Of a stretch of DNA of 5,783 bases, positions 1 through 5,537 are shown piece after piece. Source of the DNA: Saprospiraceae bacterium (GTDB taxonomy: Bacteria; Bacteroidota; Bacteroidia; Chitinophagales; Saprospiraceae); NCBI GenBank assembly GCA_015494245.1, contig WGBN01000281.1, positions 1 to 5,783 on the forward strand, given 5' to 3'. Both the position numbers and the translations under genes were made by a program. Position 1 is the first letter of the stretch; each line of letters starts with the position of its first letter. The notes below the pieces were generated by a model that was not told the DNA's origin, ran no database searches, and saw only the letters and a list, made by a program, of their open reading frames with translations.

Positions 1-670
1 CATCTGCGCCTACGCCCGCATACAGGGATGGTCCGTCGGCATCGTGGCCAACAACCGCCTGCTGGTGCGCAACAAAAAAGGCGAAATGCAATTCGGCGGC
101 GTCATCTACTCGGATTCAGCCGATAAAGCCGCCCGCTTCATCATGGTCTGCAACCAAAAACGCATCCCTCTCATCTTCTTCCACGATGTTACCGGCTTCA
201 TGGTCGGCTCACGCTCCGAGCACGGAGGCATCATCAAAGACGGCGCCAAGCTGGTCAATGTCGTGGCCAACTCTACCGTACCCAAATTCAGCGTCATCGC
301 CGGCAGTTCCTATGGCGCAGGCAATTACGCCATGTGCGGAAAAGCCTACGACCCCCGCCTCATCGTCGCCTGGCCCACCGCCAAAATCGCCGTCATGGGA
401 GGCGAACAGGCCGCCAAAGTGCTCATGCAAATCCAGGTCAGCTCTCTCAAAGCCAAAGGCCAGGAACCCAGCGAACAAGAACAGCAGGAGCTCTTCGACA
501 AAATCAGCCAACGCTACGAAAAACAAACCAGCCCCTACTACGCAGCCGCCCGTCTCTGGGTGGACGAAATCATAGACCCCCGCAACACCCGCGAAATCCT
601 CGCCCTCGGCATCGAAGCAGCTAACCACGCCCCCGTAGAACGATTCAACGCAGGCGTCTTACAAACATGA
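1..670 (+). CDS. Acyl-CoA carboxylase, carboxyltransferase (beta) subunit, 3' part (methylcrotonyl/propionyl-CoA carboxylase type)
   Basis: The gene is open at the left edge; the reading frame runs from base 2 without a stop to TGA at 668-670, giving 222 visible residues of a family usually a little over 500 long. What is present is the C-terminal carboxyltransferase half (crotonase-like fold). Visible family motifs are HDVTGFMVG, the glycine-rich GSSYGAGNYAMCGKAYDPR, which helps form the CoA/oxyanion site, and IAVMGGEQAAKVL. The tail PYYAAARLWVDEIIDPRNTR is also typical. The family transfers CO2 from carboxybiotin, carried by a partner alpha subunit, to an acyl-CoA in the cytoplasm, in leucine or odd-chain/propionate metabolism. 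The GAGNYAMCG form resembles methylcrotonyl-CoA and related carboxylases more than AccD, but the substrate cannot be settled from this half. No biotin carboxylase gene is visible here. A GTG at 44-46 is in frame but is internal to the conserved domain and is not the start. Confidence 0.95.
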   Translation, partial: ICAYARIQGWSVGIVANNRLLVRNKKGEMQFGGVIYSDSADKAARFIMVCNQKRIPLIFFHDVTGFMVGSRSEHGGIIKDGAKLVNVVANSTVPKFSVIAGSSYGAGNYAMCGKAYDPRLIVAWPTAKIAVMGGEQAAKVLMQIQVSSLKAKGQEPSEQEQQELFDKISQRYEKQTSPYYAAARLWVDEIIDPRNTREILALGIEAANHAPVERFNAGVLQT

Positions 671-679
671 CAAAGCACG

Positions 680-1057
680 ATGAACACCCTCAAAACAATA
701 TCCCTGCTTCTCGTACTGAGCCTGCCCCTCAAAGGTGAAAGCCAACCCCCTTTGTCACTTTTTTTCGCTTCCGCAAATGCAAACCACCGGAGCACTGCTC
801 CCCAAATGTACATGCAGGAGCTCGTATGGCCTGTGCCTCTCACACCCCTCTTCCTCGAGTACCATCCCGCACTCCCTGCTCGCCCCGGCCTACTCGCTTC
901 CCATGCGCCCTACAACCCATACGCGCCCTACCAAATCCAAACCGACCAATGGCCCCTCTTCTGCCGCCTCGAATGGCAGTGGGAAAAAACCACCTCCATC
1001 CCCTGGAAATTCCGCCTCGGAAATTTGGACTACGTAAACCAACTCGAAGGCAAATAA
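680..1057 (+). CDS. Small secreted protein of unknown function (125 aa)
   Basis: I do not recognise a named family. The protein begins with a basic residue at position 5 and a hydrophobic stretch (residues 6-17, ISLLLVLSLPLK), which looks like a signal peptide ending near SQ at residues 21-22. It is therefore probably exported to the periplasm or cell surface. The middle is rich in Pro, Tyr, Leu and Ala (about residues 40-85). The C-terminal part is more ordered: FCRLEWQWEK at about residues 94-103, then PWKFRLGNLDYVNQLEGK at the very end. From memory, similar FCR-E...FRLG-x-DYV-x-LEGK endings occur in short Bacteroidota proteins of unknown function; this is recollection, not a search result. 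The ATG lies 9 bases after the carboxylase stop with no clear Shine-Dalgarno sequence, so it may be read from the same transcript. Codon use matches the neighbouring genes. An alternative is a non-secreted membrane-anchored peptide. Confidence 0.75.
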   Translation: MNTLKTISLLLVLSLPLKGESQPPLSLFFASANANHRSTAPQMYMQELVWPVPLTPLFLEYHPALPARPGLLASHAPYNPYAPYQIQTDQWPLFCRLEWQWEKTTSIPWKFRLGNLDYVNQLEGK

Positions 1058-1062
1058 TGTGG

Positions 1063-1070
1063 TATTTTTG
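1063..1070 (+). promoter_or_regulatory. Likely -7 promoter element (TATTTTTG) for the M14 carboxypeptidase gene
   Basis: TATTTTTG fits the Bacteroidota TAnnTTTG -7 consensus and continues as TTTGCA, the same extension seen in the tRNA-Leu promoter at 4058. It lies just after the stop of the small secreted gene. A start of transcription near 1077 would leave a leader of about 90 bases before the ATG at 1166. No good TTTG -33 box is present 19-21 bases upstream, which keeps the call tentative. Confidence 0.45.
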
Positions 1071-1130
1071 CAGAAAAGGAAAAACTCTTTAAACCACCAC
1101 ACCTAAACCATCTGCTTCCTCTTCACTCCA

Positions 1131-1147
1131 CCGGCCCCGAAAGCCGG
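1131..1147 (+). other. Small hairpin in the leader of the M14 gene
   Basis: CCGGC (1131-1135) and GCCGG (1143-1147) can pair around a 7-base loop. The hairpin ends 18 bases before the ATG of the carboxypeptidase. There is no T-run after it, so it is not a convincing terminator. It could affect translation or simply be chance in a GC-rich leader. Confidence 0.25.
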
Positions 1148-1165
1148 CTCAAAAACCAGCAATCC

Positions 1166-2620
1166 ATGAAAACCATTTCCTATCTGCTGACCCTCCTCCT
1201 CGCTATCGGGTCCCATTTGGCGAAAGCCCAAAATGCCAGCGTCGAAGCTACCGCCGAAAAAATTCTGGAAACCTACGCGGGCTACAAGGAAACTTCCATC
1301 CGGGACCGCCGCTTCAAACACGAAGAAATCGTGCCCCTCATCGAGCGCCTGCAAGGCAAACCGGGCTTCGAAGTCAGCGTGGTGGGGCAGTCGGTAGAAA
1401 AGCGCAACATCTATCTGGTGCGTATCGGAAATGGCCCCACACCCGTCTTGCTCTGGTCGCAAATGCACGGCGATGAGCCCACAGCCACCATGGCCATCAT
1501 GGACCTCTTCAACTTCTTCGCCGATGCCGGAGGGCCCCTCGACGACTGGCGCCAACTGCTCATGAAAGACCTCAGTCTATACTTCATCCCCATGCTCAAC
1601 CCCGATGGAGCCGAACGCTTCCAACGACGCAATGCCTTAGACATAGACCTCAACCGCGATGCCGTCAGACAACAAACCCCCGAAGCCCAAATCCTCAAAC
1701 GCGTGCGCGACTCCCTACAGGCCGTCTGGGGCTTCAACCTGCACGACCAAAGCCGCTACTACAGCGTCGGGCGCAGCGGCATGACCGCCTCCTTCTCCTT
1801 CCTCGCTCCGGCCTATAATTTCGAAAAAGACGTCAACCCCGTGCGCGAACGCTCCATGCAACTCATCGTCGAGCTGGACCAACTCATCGAACAGTACATC
1901 CCCGGGCAAGTCGCCCGCTACGACGATGAGTTCGAACCCCGCGCCTTTGGCGACAACATGCAAAAATGGGGCACCAGCACCATCCTCATCGAATCGGGAG
2001 CCTACCCGGGCGATCCCGAAAAACAACAATTGCGCCGCTACCACTACCTGCTGCTGCTCTCCGCCTTCGAAGCCATACGCAGCGAAAGCTTTGCCCAACA
2101 AAACAAGGACGATTATTTCCTCATCCCCGAAAACAAGCGCCTGCTGCACGACCTCATCCTCCGCGAAGCCAGTTGGGAACGGGACGGGCACCGCTACCGG
2201 ATAGACCTCGCCTTTCGGCAAAAGGAAAAACTGTACAACGGAGCACGACTGGTCTATCGCGAAGGGCAATTGGTGGACATGGGAGACCTCTCCACCTTTA
2301 CAGGCTTTCAAGAACTGGACGCCTCCGACATGCTGGTGCAAAGCGGCAAACTCTACCCCCGCGTTTTCTTCGACCTCAAAGAACTGCAACGCGAAACGGA
2401 CTTCAAAAAACTGCTGCAAGACGGCTATACGGACGTGCGCCTGCAACGCCTGCCGCCCAATGAAATCGCCGCAGAATTGCCCCTGCGCCTGCATCCGGCC
2501 AACACCAAAGAAGTCTCCAACGAAATAAAGCTATACACCAACCCGAGCCTGCTCCTCATCAAAGGCGACGAAGTGCAATACGCCATCGTCAACGGCAAGC
2601 TCTATGAGGTGAACCAGTAA
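1166..2620 (+). CDS. Secreted M14-family zinc carboxypeptidase with C-terminal extension (484 aa)
   Basis: This is a predicted exported metallocarboxypeptidase that removes C-terminal residues from peptides. Residues 1-21 form a signal peptide (hydrophobic 5-19, probable cleavage AKA|Q). The M14 catalytic domain spans roughly residues 40-305. The zinc ligands are visible as H101 and E104 in MHGDEPTA, with the third as H193 in FNLHDQS. The substrate-carboxylate Asn-Arg pair corresponds to N163-R164 in DIDLNRDA, after the typical MLNPDGAERFQRRN. The catalytic glutamate corresponds to E276 in ILIESG. All key positions are present, so the enzyme should be active. Residues about 310-484 lie beyond the catalytic domain and match nothing I recognise. 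No T9SS sorting domain is visible at the C-terminus, so a periplasmic location or lipid-free secretion is likelier than surface anchoring. The start at 1166 is chosen because it opens directly onto the signal peptide. The next gene begins 15 bases after the stop, suggesting cotranscription. Substrate specificity cannot be read from the sequence. Confidence 0.93.
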   Translation: MKTISYLLTLLLAIGSHLAKAQNASVEATAEKILETYAGYKETSIRDRRFKHEEIVPLIERLQGKPGFEVSVVGQSVEKRNIYLVRIGNGPTPVLLWSQMHGDEPTATMAIMDLFNFFADAGGPLDDWRQLLMKDLSLYFIPMLNPDGAERFQRRNALDIDLNRDAVRQQTPEAQILKRVRDSLQAVWGFNLHDQSRYYSVGRSGMTASFSFLAPAYNFEKDVNPVRERSMQLIVELDQLIEQYIPGQVARYDDEFEPRAFGDNMQKWGTSTILIESGAYPGDPEKQQLRRYHYLLLLSAFEAIRSESFAQQNKDDYFLIPENKRLLHDLILREASWERDGHRYRIDLAFRQKEKLYNGARLVYREGQLVDMGDLSTFTGFQELDASDMLVQSGKLYPRVFFDLKELQRETDFKKLLQDGYTDVRLQRLPPNEIAAELPLRLHPANTKEVSNEIKLYTNPSLLLIKGDEVQYAIVNGKLYEVNQ

Positions 2621-2635
2621 AAAATACAAGACCAA

Positions 2636-3637
2636 ATGGAAGAACTCATAGCCTCCTTTCCGGAGCAACTGCATCGAGCCATTCCCTTTGCGCGGGAAGC
2701 AGTTGCCTCAGCCTCTTTCCCCCAAGGGAAGGACATTCAAAACATCTACCTCGCCGGCATGGGCGGCTCCGCCATCGGTGCCGATTTTGTACAGTCCTTC
2801 TCGCAAAAGGACAGGCCCGTACCCATGCAAGTCGGTAAAGGCTACTCCCTGCCGGCCTGGGTGGGCGAAAACACCCTGGCCATAGCCTCTTCTTATTCCG
2901 GAAATACAGAAGAGACCATCGCCTCCCTCGAGGAAATGATCCGGCGCCGGGCCCAAACCTTCGTCATCAGCTCGGGCGGGCGCCTGCGCGAAATCGCCCG
3001 CGAAAACGGACTGCCCTTCCTGCAACTGCCCGAAGGACAGCCCGCTCCCCGCGCCGCCCTCGGCTGGTCGCTGCTCATGCAGCTGGCCCTGCTCCAACAC
3101 TACGGCCTGGTGGAAGACAAGCTCATCCATCAGACTGCCGCAGCTGCCGATCTGCTTCGCGACGACCAAGAGCAAATTAAGGGCAAAGCCCTGCGCATAG
3201 CGGGCTTCCTCTCCGACAAAATCCCCATCATCTATACCGGCCAGATGTTCGAACCCGTCGCTCTGCGCTTCCGGCAGCAACTGGCCGAAAATGCCAACAT
3301 GCTCGCCTGCCACCACGTCTTCCCCGAAATGAACCACAACGAACTGGTCGGCTGGAGCGGGCAATACCCCAAAGTAGCCGCAGTCTATCTGCGCAGCCAA
3401 CAAGACGAACACCCCCGCATCAGCCTGCGCATGGAAGTCAGCAAAGAAATCATCACCCGCGCCGCCGGCACCTTCATAGAAGTACACGCCAAAGGCCATA
3501 GCCCCGTAGAACGCAGCCTCTATCTGGTACATCTCACCGACTGGGTATCCCTCTATGCCGCCGAAAAACGCGGAGTAGATGCCATGGATATTGCCGCCAT
3601 CAATTTCCTCAAAGGCGTACTGAACGGGCAAAAATGA
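2636..3637 (+). CDS. Bifunctional phosphoglucose/phosphomannose isomerase (SIS-domain family, 333 aa)
   Basis: The enzyme interconverts glucose-6-phosphate or mannose-6-phosphate with fructose-6-phosphate in the cytoplasm, linking glycolysis to mannose-based sugar synthesis. It has the tandem SIS layout of the family. The N-terminal SIS domain contains GMGGSAIGAD (residues 41-50) and the phosphate-binding SYSGNTEET (86-94). The family motif PRAALGW follows at 138-144. The C-terminal SIS domain contains ENANMLACHHVFPEMNHNELVGW (218-240) and EKRGVDAMDI (310-319). By alignment from memory with the structurally studied Pyrobaculum enzyme, R139, E218, H234 and K311 correspond to its active-site Arg, Glu, His and Lys. 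Length is normal for this family and much shorter than classical PGI (about 550). No signal peptide is present. The ATG is 15 bases after the carboxypeptidase stop, so the two genes probably share a transcript, although one product is secreted and the other is cytosolic. Confidence 0.95.
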   Translation: MEELIASFPEQLHRAIPFAREAVASASFPQGKDIQNIYLAGMGGSAIGADFVQSFSQKDRPVPMQVGKGYSLPAWVGENTLAIASSYSGNTEETIASLEEMIRRRAQTFVISSGGRLREIARENGLPFLQLPEGQPAPRAALGWSLLMQLALLQHYGLVEDKLIHQTAAAADLLRDDQEQIKGKALRIAGFLSDKIPIIYTGQMFEPVALRFRQQLAENANMLACHHVFPEMNHNELVGWSGQYPKVAAVYLRSQQDEHPRISLRMEVSKEIITRAAGTFIEVHAKGHSPVERSLYLVHLTDWVSLYAAEKRGVDAMDIAAINFLKGVLNGQK

Positions 3638-3641
3638 AAAA

Positions 3642-3668
3642 GCTCCACCCGAAGATTCCGGGCAGAGC
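3642..3668 (+). terminator. Possible weak terminator hairpin after the isomerase gene
   Basis: Starting 5 bases after the stop, GCTC (3642-3645) pairs with GAGC (3665-3668) and CCCG (3648-3651) with CGGG (3659-3662), separated by a CA/CA internal loop and capped by AAGATTC. On the + strand the hairpin is followed by CTCTCATT rather than a T-run. Upstream there is a run of five A, so the T-run would appear only in minus-strand RNA. It is well placed to end the isomerase transcript but weak as an intrinsic terminator. Confidence 0.4.
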
Positions 3669-4015
3669 CTCTCATTGCACTTTATCTTAAACGCACGCAC
3701 CCCGAGTATTGGGCTGTCCCAAACGGAGGGTAGATGATAGTGTGCATTACATAGTGTGAGGAGTGGCGTATCGCTTTGATAAAGTAATCTTCACGGGATT
3801 TGGGTTGCTGTTTCTCACAGTACTACCTAACAAAGCTGAGTACCCTGAATCCTCACCTATCTAATTTGCTTTTCAGAAAATCGGTCCTGGAATGGAGTGC
3901 ATGAAGCAATAACAAGTGCAAATATTGCCTTTTTTTTGCAATTATTCTCCGCTTTGCACATCCATTTAGAAAACGGCCTGTTTTGAGCAAGAAGTGGGGG
4001 CATTGAGAAATAAAA
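3669..4015. other. Gene-free AT-richer stretch with short repeats
   Basis: I find no credible coding region, RNA gene or complete mobile element here on either strand. Base composition is visibly AT-richer than the surrounding genes. It holds an insertion-sequence-like motif with a small hairpin (3709-3722), a pair of ATAGTGTG repeats (3737-3744 and 3751-3758), and nested inverted repeats around an eight-T run (3916-3959). It may be ordinary intergenic DNA, a decayed mobile element, or the tail of the isomerase transcript plus a control region for the tRNA. Confidence 0.6.
3916..3959. repeat. Nested inverted repeat around a T-run
   Basis: GTGCAAA (3916-3922) is the inverse of TTTGCAC (3953-3959). 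Inside it, ATTGC (3924-3928) is the inverse of GCAAT (3938-3942) with an eight-T run in the loop. The inner and outer arms are separated by 1 base on the left and 10 on the right, so this is an imperfect stem. Function is unknown. Confidence 0.45.
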
Positions 4016-4054
4016 AACTTTTCAAAACTTTCTTTGTTCGATATTTGAAAAGTT
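4016..4054. repeat. 10-bp inverted repeat spanning the tRNA-Leu promoter
   Basis: AACTTTTCAA (4016-4025) and TTGAAAAGTT (4045-4054) are perfect inverse copies separated by 19 bases. The TTTG -33 box of the tRNA promoter (4033-4036) sits in the gap, and the right arm lies in the promoter spacer just before the -7 box. The layout could be an operator for a dimeric regulator, but no regulator gene is in the window. Confidence 0.5.
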
Positions 4055-4065
4055 CCTTATCTTTG
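4033..4065 (+). promoter_or_regulatory. Bacteroidota-type promoter for tRNA-Leu(GAG)
   Basis: A TTTG -33 box (4033-4036) is followed after 21 bases by TATCTTTG (4058-4065), an exact match to the TAnnTTTG -7 consensus used by the primary sigma factor of this phylum. Transcription would begin near 4071, giving a leader of about 58 bases before the mature tRNA. That leader can fold into two small hairpins: CTGCAG at 4080-4085 with 4095-4100, and CAGGC 4105-4109 with GCCTG 4120-4124. These may be trimmed during 5' processing by RNase P. Confidence 0.75.
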
Positions 4066-4128
4066 CACCGCTTTTCACCCTGCAGGCCAAAGGGCTGCAG
4101 AAAACAGGCTCCTGAAGCTGCCTGAAAC

Positions 4129-4216
<88 letters not shown>

Positions 4217-4219
4217 CCC

Positions 4220-4276
4220 AAAGCCCTCTGATCTCCTCTGAGCTGAATTTGCCAAAGGGAGGTCAGGGGGCTTTTT
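4220..4276 (+). terminator. Strong intrinsic terminator of tRNA-Leu, overlapping the 3' end of the converging protease gene
   Basis: Bases 4220-4236 pair with 4258-4274 over 17 consecutive positions, including two G-T pairs, with a 21-base loop. The last three stem bases belong to a five-T run (4272-4276), followed by CCA and another T-run. The hairpin begins 3 bases after the tRNA CCA end. The minus-strand protease stop codon (4263-4265) lies within the right arm. Read on the minus strand the hairpin is followed by only three T, so it may also stop the protease transcript, but less efficiently. Confidence 0.88.
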
Positions 4277-5480
4277 CCATTTTTACGACACGCCCACCCG
4301 AAGCAGCCTTCACCCTCAAAAAATACAGCCCCGCGGGCAAATCCCCCAAATCCATCACATAGGCAGAGCTGCCTGCCGGCAAATGCCACTGCAACAATAA
4401 GCGGCCCACAGCATCGTACAGAAAGAGCTGCACCTCCTCTTCCAAAACGCCCTCCCACTGCAAATTGACCTCCCCTTCAAAGGGATTGGGCCACAGCCGA
4501 AAGGCCTGCGGCGCTGCCCGCACAGGTAGAGGCGAAGAGCAACCCTCACCCGACAAAAGCCCCGAACGCTCGTGCAAGAGCGTATTCCAGACTACGCCCT
4601 TTTGCTCAGGCGTAAACTGCCAGAGACAGGCATCATCGCTGTAATACATGTAATTGGTGTACATGTCCGCACTGCCGCAACTCTCCCGCAGGCCGGAGGG
4701 GCATTCCCCCAGATAAGTTTCGGAAGTTTGCGGTGTGTCCTCCAAGCCATCGTCGTTTTCGCAATTCGCGTCCCCCTTGCCCCAGGGATGCAGAAGGCCG
4801 AAGTAGTGCCCCATTTCGTGCACAGCCGTGCGCCCGAGTTCGTGCGGCCCGCCATTTGCCGAAAGGCCAAATACCCTCCAATCTATGAGCAAACCGTCCT
4901 TTTCGGGAGTAGCCTCATCCGGGAAAGTTGCCTTGCCCAGGATGCTGCCCCCCATGTCCACCACGCGGATGTTGATGTAGCGCTCTGCATCCCAATTGTC
5001 CACGCCGCCGAGAGCTGAGAAAAAAACGGCCTCCGTCAGGCCCATGCCGGCCTGCGAGACGGGCGTGCGCGTAATGCCATTGGTGGGATTGCCATCGGGG
5101 TCCAGGCTTGCCAGGCAAAATTGCAGCTCCAGGTCGGCCAGCAGAGGCCTGAAAGGAGGCAAAAGCTGAGCCGCCCCGGAACCGTCTTCGTGAAAAGCGC
5201 GATTCAACTCCTCAATCTGAGTGTAAATTTGCTCGTCGGAGATGTTCTGCTCCTCATCCTGATACAAAACGTGCACCACCACAGAGAGCGTTACGGGCTC
5301 GCGGGGCAAACTGCCCTGCCAAACCCGCGGCCAATAAGCGGCCGGCGCCTGCGAAGCACAAGGAACCCCAAACAACGGCGATTGAGCGGATAGGGCTTTC
5401 GCCAAAAAAAGCAACAGCAGGCCGATGCCGGCAGCCATGCCTCGGCTCTTTCTCGCAGGCGTTTTCAGCGGAATTTTCAT
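4263..5480 (-). CDS. Secreted M43-family (pappalysin/cytophagalysin) zinc metalloprotease with T9SS sorting domain (405 aa)
   Basis: This is a predicted extracellular endopeptidase. From the ATG at 5480-5478, residues 1-32 form a signal peptide: basic MKIPLKTPARKSR, hydrophobic core about 15-29, likely cleavage LSA|Q. The catalytic domain contains the metzincin zinc motif HEMGHYFGLLH (residues 221-231), with ligands H221, H225 and H231 and catalytic E222. The Met-turn is NYMYYSD with M278 and Y280. Four cysteines near the active site (240, 260, 268, 285) match the two-disulfide pattern known from M43 enzymes such as ulilysin. A short linker leads to a type A T9SS C-terminal sorting domain (about 327-405). 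It has RLWPNPFEGEVNL, then LYDAVGRLLLQW, then LPAGLYFLRV and a basic VVKMEKAP end. The product should cross the inner membrane by Sec and the outer membrane by T9SS. The frame is open further upstream to 5642, but that extension has no signal-like start and would overlap the divergent gene. The gene converges on tRNA-Leu and shares its terminator. Confidence 0.95.
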   Translation of the reverse strand: MKIPLKTPARKSRGMAAGIGLLLLFLAKALSAQSPLFGVPCASQAPAAYWPRVWQGSLPREPVTLSVVVHVLYQDEEQNISDEQIYTQIEELNRAFHEDGSGAAQLLPPFRPLLADLELQFCLASLDPDGNPTNGITRTPVSQAGMGLTEAVFFSALGGVDNWDAERYINIRVVDMGGSILGKATFPDEATPEKDGLLIDWRVFGLSANGGPHELGRTAVHEMGHYFGLLHPWGKGDANCENDDGLEDTPQTSETYLGECPSGLRESCGSADMYTNYMYYSDDACLWQFTPEQKGVVWNTLLHERSGLLSGEGCSSPLPVRAAPQAFRLWPNPFEGEVNLQWEGVLEEEVQLFLYDAVGRLLLQWHLPAGSSAYVMDLGDLPAGLYFLRVKAASGGRVVKMEKAP

Positions 5481-5517
5481 ATCTTTCGTATATTGGCAGC
5501 TTTCTGTAAAAACCACC

Positions 5518-5525
5518 CAAATATA
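5518..5525 (-). promoter_or_regulatory. Possible -7 promoter element (TATATTTG) for the M43 protease gene
   Basis: Read on the minus strand, bases 5525-5518 are TATATTTG, matching TAnnTTTG. The box lies 37 bases before the ATG at 5480, implying a leader of about 30 bases. No clear -33 TTTG is found at the usual distance. The only other TTTG nearby is too close. Confidence 0.4.
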
Positions 5526-5537
5526 AAGACAAAACCC

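Noticed and set aside
1715..2494. 259-codon open frame on the minus strand
   Set aside because: It is antisense to the M14 carboxypeptidase, with Val/Phe/Gln-rich composition and no motif; a shadow of the codon bias of the real gene.
2708..3700. 330-codon open frame on the minus strand
   Set aside because: It lies antisense to the isomerase, which has full family motifs. Long antisense frames are expected from GC-rich third positions, and the translation is low-complexity Gly/Ala/Phe-rich with no recognisable domain.
3737..3758. Two ATAGTGTG copies 6 bases apart
   Set aside because: Only two 8-base copies in AT-richer DNA; too short and too few to support a repeat array or a binding-site claim.
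4572..5018. 148-codon + strand open frame
   Set aside because: Antisense to the M43 catalytic domain, which has the complete zinc motif and Met-turn; the + strand translation shows no domain.
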